The notes: generated by a model from the sequence alone, not told the origin. DNA of 64,000 bases from Corynebacterium sp. zg-331 (GCF_014267345.1 NZ_JACMYD010000001.1:310001-374000), one strand, 5' to 3'; counted from the first letter of the stretch, positions 47,723 through 57,389 are shown. Numbers and translations: made by a program.

Positions 47723-48526
47723 GTGACTGATTCTTCTCGTGCTTCTTTGCCCGCCGACGGGGCAGATGCCACCAGCGCCGCCGGGGTCGAAGATTCCTCC
47801 CAGGCCAAAAAAGAGAAAAAAGAACTGCCCTGGTACCTGGAGATCCCGCTGATCATCGGCGTGACCTTCCTCATCGTATTTCTGGTGCAGACGTTCGTCG
47901 GGCGCGTGTACATGATTCCCAGTGGCTCCATGGAACCCACGTTGCACGGTTGCGCGGGCTGCGCGGGCGATCGTATAGCAGTGGAGAAGATCTCCTATTA
48001 TTTCTCCGATCCTCAGCCCGGCGACGTGGTGGTTTTTGCCGGGCCGCCCTCCTGGAACCAGAGCTTTGTCTCGCACCGCTCGGATAACCCCGTGGTGCGC
48101 GGCCTCCAGGATCTGGGTTCTTACGTGGGGCTCGTGGCTCCTAATGAGAACAACCTGGTTAAGCGCGTGATCGCTACCGAGGGGCAGACGGTTTCCTGCC
48201 AGGAGGGTGATCCGGCGGTCATGGTAGATGGCCGGCCCACGGATCAGTCCTTTACCCTCAACCCGCCGCAGTTTCAGGTCACCGGTGCTGGCGGCTCCGA
48301 GGCCTGCGGCGGTGCTTATTTCGGTCCGGTGACCGTGCCGGAGGGCAACGTGTGGGTGATGGGGGATAATCGCACCAACTCTGGGGACTCCCGCGTACAC
48401 ATGGGCGACGAGTACCAGGGCACCGTCCCGGTGGATAACATCCGGGGTAAAACTGTGGCGCGCATCTGGCCTCTGGGGCGCATGGGCCTGGTGGACTCGC
48501 CGGATATTCAGGAGGGCGCCGCCTAG
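47723..48526 (+). CDS. lepB: Signal peptidase I
   Basis: Membrane serine protease cutting signal peptides of exported proteins. The GTG at 47723 gives 267 aa. A disordered N-terminus (1-40) is followed by one membrane helix ('[19 protein letters not shown]', about 41-59). The catalytic Ser69 is in '[10 protein letters not shown]' and the catalytic Lys147 in 'NNLVKRVIA'. Box E '[15 protein letters not shown]' is complete. One extracytoplasmic Cys pair is likely ('CAGCAGD'). Confidence 0.95.
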   Translation: MTDSSRASLPADGADATSAAGVEDSSQAKKEKKELPWYLEIPLIIGVTFLIVFLVQTFVGRVYMIPSGSMEPTLHGCAGCAGDRIAVEKISYYFSDPQPGDVVVFAGPPSWNQSFVSHRSDNPVVRGLQDLGSYVGLVAPNENNLVKRVIATEGQTVSCQEGDPAVMVDGRPTDQSFTLNPPQFQVTGAGGSEACGGAYFGPVTVPEGNVWVMGDNRTNSGDSRVHMGDEYQGTVPVDNIRGKTVARIWPLGRMGLVDSPDIQEGAA

Positions 48527-48528
48527 TC

Positions 48529-49239
48529 ATGCGTCGCCTGACGCAACTGCGCACCCTGGAGGTGGCGCTCGATAGAGCGGGATTGGGTCCGGTGGCCGGG
48601 GTGGACGAGGCCGGGCGCGGCGCCTGCGCCGGGCCGCTGACCATCGCTGCTTGCGCGCTGCCTCCCGGTATCATCGGGGAACTCGATCGCCTCACCGATT
48701 CCAAAAAGCTCACCGCCGCGGCGCGCGAGCGCCTCTTTCCCCTCATCAAGCAGCACGCCCTGGCCTGGTCCGTGGTGGTTGTCAGCGCACAGGACATTGA
48801 CGCCTACGGTATTCAGCGGGCTAATGTTTCCGGCATGAGGCGCGCCGTGGTAGCCCTGGACGTGGCACCCGGCTATGTGCTCAGCGATGCCGTGCGGATA
48901 CCGGGCATACGTCAGCCGCACCTGCCGATTATCGGCGGGGATGCCGCGGCGAGGTGCATCGCGGCGGCGAGCGTCTTGGCGAAGGTCACCAGGGATCGCA
49001 TGATGGTGGAGCTTGACGAGCGGTACCCCGGCTATGGATTTTCCGGGCACAAGGGCTACGGCACAAAGGCGCACATGGACGCGGTGCGCCGTCACGGTGC
49101 AAGTCCAGAGCATCGATACACTTACTCGAATGTGAGCGCCGCTCACGCTCATTGGCTGCGAGCCCAGGGGCACGCTGAGAGTGGCCGGGTGTGGGAGAGC
49201 AAGATGGGTAGCAGAGAGGAAGGAACAGGCGAGCGATGA
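48529..49239 (+). CDS. rnhB: Ribonuclease HII
   Basis: It removes ribonucleotides from RNA-DNA hybrids. The 236-aa protein starts 2 nt after lepB. Acidic catalytic residues are visible as Asp26 and Glu27 in '[12 protein letters not shown]', with a further Asp in '[10 protein letters not shown]' and one later in '[15 protein letters not shown]'. '[13 protein letters not shown]' and '[20 protein letters not shown]' are family hallmarks. Its TGA overlaps the DUF2469 ATG. Confidence 0.95.
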   Translation: MRRLTQLRTLEVALDRAGLGPVAGVDEAGRGACAGPLTIAACALPPGIIGELDRLTDSKKLTAAARERLFPLIKQHALAWSVVVVSAQDIDAYGIQRANVSGMRRAVVALDVAPGYVLSDAVRIPGIRQPHLPIIGGDAAARCIAAASVLAKVTRDRMMVELDERYPGYGFSGHKGYGTKAHMDAVRRHGASPEHRYTYSNVSAAHAHWLRAQGHAESGRVWESKMGSREEGTGER

Positions 49240-49541
49240 GTGCCGAAGAGCTGGAGAACTATGAGGCCGAGGCTGAGCTATCTCTCTACCGCGAATACCG
49301 CGATGTGGTGAGCCAGTTTTCTTATGTGGTGGAGACGGAGCGTCGGTTTTACCTGGCCAACGCGGTGGAGCTGATTCCCCACGGCAGCGGCGCGGATGTG
49401 TATTACGAGGTGCGCATGTCGGATGCCTGGGTCTGGGACATGTACCGCCCCGCCAGATTCGTTCGTTACGTGCGCGTTATTACGTTTAAGGACGTTAATA
49501 TCGAGGAGCTGGACAAGCCGGATCTGGTGATGCCGGAATAG
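49236..49541 (+). CDS. DUF2469 family protein
   Basis: The 101-aa acidic protein ('[20 protein letters not shown]') is the actinobacterial DUF2469 family, always found next to rnhB. '[20 protein letters not shown]' and '[14 protein letters not shown]' are conserved. Soluble; function unknown. Overlaps rnhB by 4 nt. Confidence 0.9.
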   Translation: MSAEELENYEAEAELSLYREYRDVVSQFSYVVETERRFYLANAVELIPHGSGADVYYEVRMSDAWVWDMYRPARFVRYVRVITFKDVNIEELDKPDLVMPE

Positions 49542-49563
49542 CCGGGGCGCACAAAGGCCTACA

Positions 49564-49601
49564 GCGAGGGTGTGGATAACCGTGGTTATCCACACCCTCG
49601 C
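49564..49601. repeat. Perfect 18-bp palindrome with two inverted DnaA-box sequences
   Basis: GCGAGGGTGTGGATAACC (49564-49581) and its exact reverse complement (49584-49601) are separated by GT. It could terminate the rnhB-DUF2469 transcript although only TTGTTGT follows. Each arm contains a consensus DnaA box: TGTGGATAA (49571-49579) and TTATCCACA (49586-49594). Confidence 0.8.
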
Positions 49602-49648
49602 TTGTTGTCCGCTGGGTTCTTGCCACAGGGAGGGGCAGGCTGACGGGC

Positions 49649-50041
49649 ATGATAAGCACAACAGCAATGACATTGGGACGTCAGGGGGAAGCCTTCGCCG
49701 CCGCATACTATCGCGAACGCGGGGCACAGGTGCTGGGTATGAACGTGCGCTGTGCTGCGGGGGAGATCGACCTCATTGTGCGCGAACCCGAGGGAACTGT
49801 GGTGTTCGTGGAGGTCAAAACCCGCAGTGGACGGAACTTTGGGGCCGCAGAGGCGGTGGATCAGCGCAAGCTGTTGCGCATGCGCCGCGCCGCAGCGCAG
49901 TGGCTGCGCGATCACCCTTGGGAGTCGGTGCGCTTCGACGTACTCGAATTGATCGTGGTGGGCAGGCGGGTGGATTCTCAGTGCGAACACCTTGTGTTCG
50001 ACGCCCACCGCTACGAGGGGGTGGAGTCCGGTGCCCACTGA
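49649..50041 (+). CDS. yraN: YraN/UPF0102 family nuclease-like protein
   Basis: The 130-aa protein has the Holliday-junction-resolvase-like endonuclease core: 'GRQGEAFAAAYYRERG', Glu39-Asp41 in 'GEIDLIV', and Glu55-Lys57 in 'FVEVKTRSGRNFG'. That is the PD-(D/E)xK pattern of UPF0102. It heads the yraN-comM-dprA-xerC series found throughout Actinobacteria. The comM GTG lies inside its end. Confidence 0.9.
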   Translation: MISTTAMTLGRQGEAFAAAYYRERGAQVLGMNVRCAAGEIDLIVREPEGTVVFVEVKTRSGRNFGAAEAVDQRKLLRMRRAAAQWLRDHPWESVRFDVLELIVVGRRVDSQCEHLVFDAHRYEGVESGAH

Positions 50042-51578
50042 GATCCTCCCCGCGCCCCGCCTAGGCAGGACGCACACGGTAGCCCTGCACGGTCTGCGCG
50101 CGCACCGCGTGACGGTGGAGGCCAATATCGGCCCCGGATTACCGGGGATGCACGTGGTGGGGCTTGGCGATGCCTCGGTGCGCGAATCTCGGGATCGCAT
50201 CCGCACGGCGGTGGCTAACAGCACCCTCACCTGGCCACGCACCAAGATTATCGTTTCCCTGTCCCCGGCCTCTCTGCCCAAGTCGGGCGGGCACTTTGAC
50301 CTCGCCATCACCCTGGCGATCCTTAGCGCCACCCTGACCGGGGAGGAGGCGCGGCGGGCGCATCATCGGCTCGCTTCCACCCTTGTGCTGGGGGAGCTGG
50401 CCCTCGACGGTACCGTCCGACCCATCCCCGGCGTGCTGCCCGCGCTGCTGAGCGCCCAGCGTCACGGGTACGCGCACGCCCTGGTGCCACCGGGAAATGA
50501 GGCCGAGGCGGCCCTGGTTGCCCCGTTGGACACCCTGGTGGTTCCGACGCTGGCGGAGGCGGTGGGATGGATGCTGGGACAACGAGACCTGGGCCGCGCG
50601 CGGGGAGGCGAAGCCTCGGCACAAGAGGCGTGGCCGGGCGACTTCGCGGAGATCGCGGGTCAGCATCATGCGGTGCGCGCCGCCGAGGTTGCCGCCGCGG
50701 GCGGCCATCATTTCATGCTCATCGGCCCGCCGGGTTCGGGTAAATCCATGATCGCCCAGCGGCTGTCCGGGATTTTGCCGCCGCTCACCCCCAAGCAGGC
50801 TTTAGAGGTCACGGCGGTGCATTCGGTGGCCGCCGAGTCTTTTTCCGGCCCGCTTTCTCGGGCACCCGTGATCGCCCCGCATCATTCCATCACGCGGGCG
50901 GGCCTGCTTGGCGGCGGCAGCGGAATACCTCGCCCGGGAGCCGTGACGCTTGCCCATCACGGGATTCTTTTCCTCGATGAGGTCTCAGAGATTCCCGCCG
51001 GTGTGCTCGACAGCCTGCGCACGGCCCTGGATAGCGCCCAGGTGCGGTTGGTGCGAGCGCACCGCGAGTATCTCTTTCCCGCCAAGTTTCAGCTGGTGTT
51101 GGCCGCCAACCCCTGTCGATGCGGGGCGGCAGAACCGCAGGCGTGTCGGTGCTTGCCCCGGCAGCGGGCCACCTACCTCGATAATCTCTCCGGTCCGCTG
51201 CGCGATCGGCTTGACATCATCGTGCGGACCAGTGCGGTGGGGGTGGGGTTGAGCACCGAGGCTTCTCGAAGCAGCGCGGACCTTGCGATGAGCGTGGCCC
51301 GGGCGCGGCGGCGCTCACAGGCCCGATGGCGTGGTGCCGGGCGCACGGAGACGTGTAACGCGGGGGTTCCCCCTCAGGTGTTGCGGAAGCATTTCCCGGC
51401 TACCGAGGAGGCCATGCTGCTTGTGGAGGCCTACCTGGCCCAGGGGCAGCTCAGCCAGCGCGCGGTGGATCGCGTGCTCGGCATCGCCTGGACGCTCACC
51501 GACCTGGCCGGTGGGGAACGGCCTGGAATAGCAGAGATCACGGAGGCGATGAGCCTCCACGGATCGGTGAAGGAATAA
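50031..51578 (+). CDS. comM: ComM/YifB-family AAA ATPase (Mg-chelatase-like)
   Basis: Hexameric helicase of the YifB/ComM family, linked to branch migration during natural transformation in other bacteria. The GTG at 50031 gives 515 aa. An N-terminal Lon-like S16 fold ('SPASLPKSGGHFDLAITLAI') is followed by Walker A 'GPPGSGKS' (about 232), Walker B 'LFLDEVSEIP' (about 312), the arginine region and a zinc-like Cys cluster 'NPCRCG', 'CRC'. The C-terminal domain 'QRAVDRVLGIAWTLTDLAGG' is typical. Upstream yraN and downstream dprA (2 nt) form one operon. Confidence 0.93.
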   Translation: MPTEILPAPRLGRTHTVALHGLRAHRVTVEANIGPGLPGMHVVGLGDASVRESRDRIRTAVANSTLTWPRTKIIVSLSPASLPKSGGHFDLAITLAILSATLTGEEARRAHHRLASTLVLGELALDGTVRPIPGVLPALLSAQRHGYAHALVPPGNEAEAALVAPLDTLVVPTLAEAVGWMLGQRDLGRARGGEASAQEAWPGDFAEIAGQHHAVRAAEVAAAGGHHFMLIGPPGSGKSMIAQRLSGILPPLTPKQALEVTAVHSVAAESFSGPLSRAPVIAPHHSITRAGLLGGGSGIPRPGAVTLAHHGILFLDEVSEIPAGVLDSLRTALDSAQVRLVRAHREYLFPAKFQLVLAANPCRCGAAEPQACRCLPRQRATYLDNLSGPLRDRLDIIVRTSAVGVGLSTEASRSSADLAMSVARARRRSQARWRGAGRTETCNAGVPPQVLRKHFPATEEAMLLVEAYLAQGQLSQRAVDRVLGIAWTLTDLAGGERPGIAEITEAMSLHGSVKE

Positions 51579-51580
51579 TA

Positions 51581-52765
51581 ATGATCTTTTCTGACATGGA
51601 ACTGGCCTTCGCCTACCTGTCCCGGGTGGTGGAGGGGCCATCGCGGCAGCTCACCGAGCTTCTGGAGGAGGGGCGTGAGGCCCCCGAGATCGCCGAGGGC
51701 GTGCGGGGTCGCAAGAGGTGGCTGGGTCATCTCCTCGCCCAGACCGCCACGCGATATGAGTGGGATCGTGCGGAGCAGGATTTGGAACTGGCCCGACGGT
51801 GTGGGGCGCGGTTGCTTTATCCAGGTCACGAGGAATGGCCCACCGAGCAGTTAGATCATGCTTTTGGCTTTGCCCGCAGCGGGGTGAGCACGCACGTGCG
51901 TACCTATCAATCGGATGCCGTGCGCCCACACGCCCTGTGGGTGCGTGGTGGGAACCTGCGCGAGCTGTGTGCTCAGGCTGTGGCCGTGGTGGGGACCCGG
52001 GCGCAATCGCGTTACGGTGCGCAGGCCACGGCGCACATCGTGCAGGGTTTGGCCCAACATCGATGGACGGTGATCTCCGGTGGGGCACTGGGCATCGATG
52101 CCGAGGCACACCACGGCGCCCTACGCTGCGGCGGGGCCACCGTGGTGGTGGCCGCTTGCGGTATCGATCGTGCGTATCCTGCCCGTCACGCCAGGCTCTT
52201 TGATGATGTAGCCCGCAGCGGGGCGGTGGTCACGGAGTACCCACCCGAGGTACCGCCGCAGCGGCATCGCTTTCTTACCCGTAACCGGCTTGTGGCTGCG
52301 CTCAGTCAGGGGACCGTGGTGGTGGAGGCGGCCTGGCGCTCCGGGGCGCTGAACACCCTGAGTTGGGCCGAAGGCCTGGGCCGGATAGCCATGGCGGTGC
52401 CCGGTCCGATCACGGGGGCGGGATCGATGGGCTGTCATGAACGTATTCGGGAGGGGAGAGCGCAGTTGGTCACCAGCGCGGATGATATTCGCGCGCTGCT
52501 GGCTCCCGTGGGAGCGCTGGACGTTGCCGAGCAATACGAACTGAGTTACGCCCCGGATGCCATTCAGGCCTTGAGCAGAAACGAATTACGTGTTTTCGAT
52601 GCGTTGCCCGTCTCCCGAAGCGAGGACACCCGGGCTATCGCCCGAGGTGCCGGGCTCTCTCTACCGCTTACGGTGCACCTACTGGTGGAGCTGAGCACGA
52701 GGAATCTTGTTGCCTTGGACGGGGAGAAGTGGCGCCGCGTGGAAGGAGACACGGGGGAGACCTAG
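51581..52765 (+). CDS. dprA: DNA processing protein DprA
   Basis: DprA loads RecA on incoming single-stranded DNA. The 394-aa protein has the Rossmann core with 'VAVVGTRAQSRYG' (about 135-147), 'VISGGALGIDAEAHHGAL' (about 164), 'PQRHRFLTRNRLVAALS' and 'VEAAWRSGALNTLSWA'. A C-terminal winged-helix domain ends the protein. In actinobacteria without known competence its role is unclear. Located between comM and xerC. Confidence 0.94.
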   Translation: MIFSDMELAFAYLSRVVEGPSRQLTELLEEGREAPEIAEGVRGRKRWLGHLLAQTATRYEWDRAEQDLELARRCGARLLYPGHEEWPTEQLDHAFGFARSGVSTHVRTYQSDAVRPHALWVRGGNLRELCAQAVAVVGTRAQSRYGAQATAHIVQGLAQHRWTVISGGALGIDAEAHHGALRCGGATVVVAACGIDRAYPARHARLFDDVARSGAVVTEYPPEVPPQRHRFLTRNRLVAALSQGTVVVEAAWRSGALNTLSWAEGLGRIAMAVPGPITGAGSMGCHERIREGRAQLVTSADDIRALLAPVGALDVAEQYELSYAPDAIQALSRNELRVFDALPVSRSEDTRAIARGAGLSLPLTVHLLVELSTRNLVALDGEKWRRVEGDTGET

Positions 52766-52776
52766 ACTGAGCATCC

Positions 52777-53736
52777 ATGAGTGAGGCGGTGACCCAGGTG
52801 GGCGAGGCGGTGGAGGACTTTGCCGAATACCAGCGATTGGTGTTGGGTCGATCCGAGGCAACCATCCGCGCGTACCGCAACGATCTTCTCGATCTCGCGA
52901 GAGTAGCGCCCACCTTTGACCAGTGGAATCTCATCGGCTTGCGCTCCTGGCTCGGCTCGGCGGCACAACAAGGCATGAGCAGGGCGACGATCGCGCGTCG
53001 CACTGCTGCCGCCCGCGCTTTTTCCCGATGGGCCCTCGACCAGGGCTATCTGGAGTCGGATATCGCGGCGCGGTTGAAAACGCCCAAGGTCCACCGCGCG
53101 CTGCCCCGGATACTCAGCCTCGACCAGGCCCACGATCTCCTGGAGGTCGAGCCGTCTGCCGATGCGGCGGACGAGGAGACCCGCTCGTGCTCACAAGAAG
53201 ACGAGACCCCGGAGGCGCTGCGCGATCGCGCGATGCTGGAGGTGCTCTACGCCACGGGAATCCGAGTATCGGAGCTGTGTGGTCTGGATACGTCGCGTCT
53301 GGATCTGCGTGGATGCACGGTGCGGGTGTTAGGTAAAGGAAATAAAGAACGCGTGGTGCCTTTTGGTAGACCGGCGCGCGAAGCTGTGCGGCGGTGGTTG
53401 GCGGAGGGGCGGCCGACTCTAGCGGCCAAGACCGGTCACGGTGCCTCGGCGGGCGGAGCCGGCGAGGCCCTCTTCCTGGGAAGCCGGGGGGGTCGCATTA
53501 ATCCCCGCCAGGTGCGCAGGGTCGTGGCGGTGGCTGCCCGTGAGGTGGGGGAGCAGGATGTGACTCCGCACGGGTTACGCCATAGCGCGGCCACGCATCT
53601 TTTGGAGGGTGGGGCGGATCTGCGCGAGGTACAGGAATTGCTAGGTCATTCCTCCATGCAGACCACGCAGATTTATACCCATGTGAGCACGCAACGCCTC
53701 AAGAAGGTATATGAGCAGGCGCATCCCCGAGCTTAA
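52777..53736 (+). CDS. xerC: Tyrosine recombinase XerC
   Basis: Site-specific recombinase resolving chromosome dimers at dif. The 319-aa protein has an N-terminal SAM-like core-binding domain and the catalytic domain with Arg163 ('GIRVSEL'), Lys of 'GKGNKERVVPFG', His265 and Arg268 ('HGLRH'), His291 ('LLGHSSM') and the nucleophile Tyr300 ('IYTHVS'). All catalytic residues are present. Its TAA overlaps the convergent M23 gene stop by 3 nt. Confidence 0.94.
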   Translation: MSEAVTQVGEAVEDFAEYQRLVLGRSEATIRAYRNDLLDLARVAPTFDQWNLIGLRSWLGSAAQQGMSRATIARRTAAARAFSRWALDQGYLESDIAARLKTPKVHRALPRILSLDQAHDLLEVEPSADAADEETRSCSQEDETPEALRDRAMLEVLYATGIRVSELCGLDTSRLDLRGCTVRVLGKGNKERVVPFGRPAREAVRRWLAEGRPTLAAKTGHGASAGGAGEALFLGSRGGRINPRQVRRVVAVAAREVGEQDVTPHGLRHSAATHLLEGGADLREVQELLGHSSMQTTQIYTHVSTQRLKKVYEQAHPRA

Positions 53737-54323
53737 GGTGCTCCCGCGGGCGTAGCGGCGTGAAAGGGCTTGAGCCTGATGACGGGGGTGGGCAGCAGAA
53801 ACAGCGGGTTGATGTAGTGGTCATCGGTGGGCAGGATCCGTGCGCCCCAGTGCAGTCCGCTTGCCGCATGGTGGTGGGCGGCGGGCTGGCCTCCGACATG
53901 ACCTATCAGCTGCCCCTCGTGGATGCGTTGTCCCTGTTTTACTTGGGCGATGACGGGTTGATAGGTGGTGCGTATGCGCGTCATAGGGTCGAGGTTGAAC
54001 AGTTCTGTGGCGCGGTTGTTGCCGGTGCTGGCGACAGGCTCGTCGTGGTCGATGGAGACGGTGGGGCTTCCCGCGACCACGCCAGCAAAGGCCACCACAC
54101 CGGTACCCGAGGCGTAAATAGGGGTGCCGGGATGAGCCTCGAGATCTACCCCGCGGTGCCCGCTGAGCCAGTTGTGCTCGGTTGGTTCGAAGGCGCGGCG
54201 TACCACCCCGGGTGACGAGGTGCGTGTGACGGGGGAGACCCACGCGCACACCTGCGCTGGATGAGCGAGGAGGCAGAGGGCGCAGAAGAAAAGGGAGACG
54301 ACGGATATTCGATGCGGGTTCAT
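53733..54323 (-). CDS. Exported M23 (LytM-like) peptidase domain protein
   Basis: The 196-aa protein starts at ATG 54323 with a signal peptide ('ISVVSLFFCALCLLAHPAQV', then 'CAW'). The LytM domain has 'HRGVDLEAHPGTPIYASGTG' with the first His and the Asp metal ligands, and 'SGLHWGARI', where the family's H-x-H reads G-L-H. The second His (zinc ligand) stays, but the first His, the catalytic base in LytM, is gone. It may be an inactive binding protein or activator of another peptidoglycan hydrolase. Convergent with xerC. Confidence 0.82.
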   Translation of the reverse strand: MNPHRISVVSLFFCALCLLAHPAQVCAWVSPVTRTSSPGVVRRAFEPTEHNWLSGHRGVDLEAHPGTPIYASGTGVVAFAGVVAGSPTVSIDHDEPVASTGNNRATELFNLDPMTRIRTTYQPVIAQVKQGQRIHEGQLIGHVGGQPAAHHHAASGLHWGARILPTDDHYINPLFLLPTPVIRLKPFHAATPAGAP

Positions 54324-54438
54324 GGGCTTGAGTGTGCCGCTGGTCGGATTGGGAGATCGAGTACGCACCTGCCCTTCTGTGGATGGTGGTGTGGGAGTGA
54401 AAGGTGTGCTTTACCTGTGGAAAAGTTCGTCGCGCGGT

Positions 54439-54467
54439 TTGTCGTGTGGGTGCGGGTGGGGTAGCGT
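54439..54467 (+). promoter_or_regulatory. Putative rpsB promoter
   Basis: TTGTCG (54439-54444) and TAGCGT (54462-54467) are separated by 17 bp, about 195 bp before rpsB. The 338 bp between the M23 start and rpsB otherwise hold only the leader hairpin listed next and an AAAGGGAG ribosome site. Confidence 0.45.
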
Positions 54468-54542
54468 TGGGGGCAGCAGTGTGTCCATCGTTGAGAGGGA
54501 GTGCTGACTACGCGCGGACTATGCACGTTGCTTCGACGCGGT

Positions 54543-54560
54543 CCCGGCGGTGGCGCCGGG
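54543..54560 (+). ncRNA. Leader hairpin upstream of rpsB
   Basis: CCCGGCG (54543-54549) and CGCCGGG (54554-54560) form a 7-bp stem with loop GTGG in the rpsB 5' leader. rpsB leaders in many bacteria carry an S2-binding structure; whether this is one is unknown. Confidence 0.35.
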
Positions 54561-54661
54561 TGTTGATGCGGCAAAGCGTGTTCGCCAGGGCGCAGGACAA
54601 TACAGCAAAACCTGTTGCAGTTTTAAAACCGAAAGACAACCTTGAAGAAAGGGAGCACACC

Positions 54662-55465
54662 ATGGCAGTCGTGACCATGCGCGAGCTTCTGGATGCTGGT
54701 GTCCACTTTGGTCACCAGACCCGTCGCTGGAACCCGAAGATGCGTCGTTTCATCTTCACCGACCGCAACGGCATCTACATCATTGATCTTCAGCAGACGC
54801 TGACCTACATTGATGAGGCCTACGAGTTCATCAAGGAGACCGTCGCGCACGGCGGCAACATCCTCTTTGTGGGAACCAAGAAGCAGGCCCAGGAGGCCAT
54901 TCAGACCGAGGCCGAGCGCGTGGGGATGCCCTACGTCAATCACCGCTGGCTCGGCGGCATGCTCACCAACTTCCAGACCGTGTCCAAGCGCCTGGCCCGT
55001 ATGAAGGAGCTTCAGGCCATGGACGCCGCGGAGGACGGCTACAAGGGCCGCACTAAGAAGGAAGTTCTCATGCTCACCCGCGAGCGCGTGAAGCTCGAGC
55101 GCGTCCTCGGTGGTATCTCCGAGATGACCAAGGTGCCCTCCGCGCTGTGGATCGTGGACACGAACAAGGAGCACATCGCCGTCCATGAGGCGCACAAGCT
55201 CAACATCCCTGTGGTGGCCATCCTGGACACCAACTGCGATCCCGATGATGTCGCTTACCCGATCCCGGGCAACGATGACGCCATCCGTTCCGTGAACGTC
55301 CTTACCCACGTGGTGAGCGAGGCCGTCATCGAGGGTAAGAAGTCCCGCGAGGAGCGCCAACTGGCCGCCGCCAAGGAAGCCGCTGGCGATACGCGGGACA
55401 AGGAAGCCCAGGACGTGCAGAAGGCTCAGGAAGCCGACGCCGCCGAGGCATCCCAGGAGGCTTAA
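54662..55465 (+). CDS. rpsB: 30S ribosomal protein S2
   Basis: The ATG at 54662 is preceded by AAAGGGAG. The 267-aa protein has '[20 protein letters not shown]', '[17 protein letters not shown]', '[14 protein letters not shown]' and '[20 protein letters not shown]', all S2 signatures. A charged C-terminal tail (about 228-267) is rich in Ala, Glu and Lys. It pairs with tsf in the usual order. Confidence 0.97.
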   Translation: MAVVTMRELLDAGVHFGHQTRRWNPKMRRFIFTDRNGIYIIDLQQTLTYIDEAYEFIKETVAHGGNILFVGTKKQAQEAIQTEAERVGMPYVNHRWLGGMLTNFQTVSKRLARMKELQAMDAAEDGYKGRTKKEVLMLTRERVKLERVLGGISEMTKVPSALWIVDTNKEHIAVHEAHKLNIPVVAILDTNCDPDDVAYPIPGNDDAIRSVNVLTHVVSEAVIEGKKSREERQLAAAKEAAGDTRDKEAQDVQKAQEADAAEASQEA

Positions 55466-55498
55466 TCCTTTTCCGGGTAATCGTGCCCGCACAAACGT

Positions 55499-55549
55499 AG
55501 GCCCCAGGTGAATGCCGCCATGAACCGTGGTGGAAACACCGCGGGGCCT
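55499..55549 (+). terminator. rpsB-tsf intergenic hairpin
   Basis: AGGCCCC (55499-55505) pairs with GGGGCCT (55543-55549). Inside, GGTG-GAAA-CACC forms a second tetraloop hairpin. TCTGTTGTT follows. It may reduce transcription into tsf (attenuator) rather than stop it fully. Confidence 0.6.
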
Positions 55550-55626
55550 CTGTTGTTCCATAACTTTCACCAGCCCGTTACGATTTTCAACGGTCACTGT
55601 TTTATACAAGGAGGATCGCCCTAATA

Positions 55627-56445
55627 ATGGCGAACTACACTGCTGCTGATGTGAAGAAGCTGCGCGAGATCACCGGATCCGGGATGCTCGATTGCAAGAA
55701 GGCGCTGGACGAGACCGACGGCGACTTCGAGAAGGCCGTCGAGAACCTGCGCATCAAGGGCGCCAAGGACGTCGGTAAGCGCGCCGAGCGCAACGCCCTC
55801 GAGGGCCTGATCGCCGTGTCCGGCAACACCATGATCGAGGTCAACTCCGAGACCGACTTCGTGGCCAAGAACGCTGAGTTCAAGGAGCTCGCCGCCAAGA
55901 TCGCCGAGGCCGCCGCCGCGGTGAAGGCGAACTCCGCCGAGGAGCTGGCCGCCGCGGACGTCGAAGGCAAGCCGGCTTCCGAGGTATTGCAGGAGCTGTC
56001 CGCGAAGATCGGCGAGAAGCTGGAGCTGCGTCGCGCGGTGACCCTTGAGGGCGAGAAGGTCTCCGTGTACCTGCACCAGCGCTCCGCCGACCTGCCCCCG
56101 GCCGTGGGGGTGCTGGTGGCCTACGAGGGCGAGGACGAGAAGGCCGCCCACGCGGTGGCCATGCAGGTGGCCGCGCTCAAGGCCCGCTACCTCAACCGCG
56201 AGTCCGTGCCCGCCGAGGTCGTGGAGAAGGAGCGCTCCATCGCGGAGCAGATCACCCGCGAGGAGGGCAAGCCCGAGCAGGCGATCCCGAAGATCGTCGA
56301 GGGGCGCCTCAACGGCTTCTACAAGGACGTCGTGCTGCTGGAGCAGGCCTCCGTGGCGGACGGCAAGAAGTCCGTGGGCGATGTGGCCAAAGAGGCCGGC
56401 ATCACCGTGACCGGCTTTGCCCGCTTTGAGGTGGGCCAGCAGTAA
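55627..56445 (+). CDS. tsf: Elongation factor Ts
   Basis: Nucleotide exchange factor for EF-Tu. The 272-aa protein has the N-terminal UBA-like domain '[20 protein letters not shown]', the EF-Tu contact '[10 protein letters not shown]', and the C-terminal dimerisation part. AAGGAGGATC lies 10 nt before the ATG. A strong terminator follows. Confidence 0.97.
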   Translation: MANYTAADVKKLREITGSGMLDCKKALDETDGDFEKAVENLRIKGAKDVGKRAERNALEGLIAVSGNTMIEVNSETDFVAKNAEFKELAAKIAEAAAAVKANSAEELAAADVEGKPASEVLQELSAKIGEKLELRRAVTLEGEKVSVYLHQRSADLPPAVGVLVAYEGEDEKAAHAVAMQVAALKARYLNRESVPAEVVEKERSIAEQITREEGKPEQAIPKIVEGRLNGFYKDVVLLEQASVADGKKSVGDVAKEAGITVTGFARFEVGQQ

Positions 56446-56460
56446 TCGCTGCGTAGCCTG

Positions 56461-56512
56461 ACGGCCCGCGTCGGAGAGCTTGGTGCTTTTCCGGCGCGGG
56501 CCGTTTGCTTTT
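56461..56512 (+). terminator. Rho-independent terminator of tsf
   Basis: A 14-bp stem (56461-56474 with 56491-56504, one T-G pair) with a 16-nt loop is followed by TTGCTTTT. It starts 15 nt after the tsf stop. Confidence 0.93.
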
Positions 56513-56644
56513 GACCACGGGCGTGCGCGTGCTGCCGAACGGTGGGGGTTCGGTCGAGCCTGTGGCGCAGCCTCCTCTGGTCCGGCGGGCACGGTAGACT
56601 ATCCGGAGGATAACGCCCGCAGGCAAAAGAAAAGGAGTCTCCCG

Positions 56645-57379
56645 GTGACCACTGCGCAGGAGAGCGCCAGAAGCGAAGGATACCGCCGCGTCATGCTCAA
56701 GCTCGGCGGGGAGATGTTCGGTGGGGGGCAGGTGGGCATCGACCCCGATGTGGTGGAGAACGTGGCGCGTCAGATCGCGGAGGTGGCTCGTACGGGCGTG
56801 GAAATCGCCGTGGTCATCGGCGGCGGTAATTTCTTCCGCGGCGCTCAGCTGCAGCAGCGCGGCATGGATCGGGCGCGCTCCGATTATATGGGCATGCTGG
56901 GCACTGTGATGAACTGTCTGGCCTTGCAGGACTTCCTGCTACAAGAGGGCGTGGAGTGTCGCGTCCAGACGGCCATCAACATGGCGCAGATCTCCGAGCC
57001 GTATCTGCCGCTGCGCGCGGCACGGCACTTGGATAAGGGGCGCGTGGTGATCTTCGGCGCGGGCATGGGTATGCCCTATTTCTCCACGGACACCACCGCC
57101 GCGCAACGTGCACTGGAGATCGGTTGCGAGGTGCTACTCATGGCCAAGGCTGTCGACGGCGTCTATTCGGACGATCCCCGCACCAATCCCGAGGCGATCC
57201 TTTACGATGAGATCACCCCGCGGGAGGTCATTGAGAAAAACCTTAAGGTGGCCGACGCCACGGCGTTTAGCCTGTGCATGGATAACGATATGCCGATCCT
57301 GGTCTTTAACCTACTGACCCAGGGCAATATCGCGCGCGCGGTGGCCGGGGAACGGATCGGCACGCTGGTGAAGTCCTAA
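56645..57379 (+). CDS. pyrH: Uridylate kinase
   Basis: UMP kinase of the amino-acid-kinase fold, making UDP; hexameric and regulated by GTP and UTP in other bacteria. The GTG at 56645 is preceded by AAAAGGAG; the frame is open from 56480 but no start fits there. The 244-aa protein has '[13 protein letters not shown]', '[14 protein letters not shown]', '[15 protein letters not shown]', '[17 protein letters not shown]' and '[18 protein letters not shown]'. Confidence 0.96.
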   Translation: MTTAQESARSEGYRRVMLKLGGEMFGGGQVGIDPDVVENVARQIAEVARTGVEIAVVIGGGNFFRGAQLQQRGMDRARSDYMGMLGTVMNCLALQDFLLQEGVECRVQTAINMAQISEPYLPLRAARHLDKGRVVIFGAGMGMPYFSTDTTAAQRALEIGCEVLLMAKAVDGVYSDDPRTNPEAILYDEITPREVIEKNLKVADATAFSLCMDNDMPILVFNLLTQGNIARAVAGERIGTLVKS

Positions 57380-57389
57380 GCCGCGGGTC

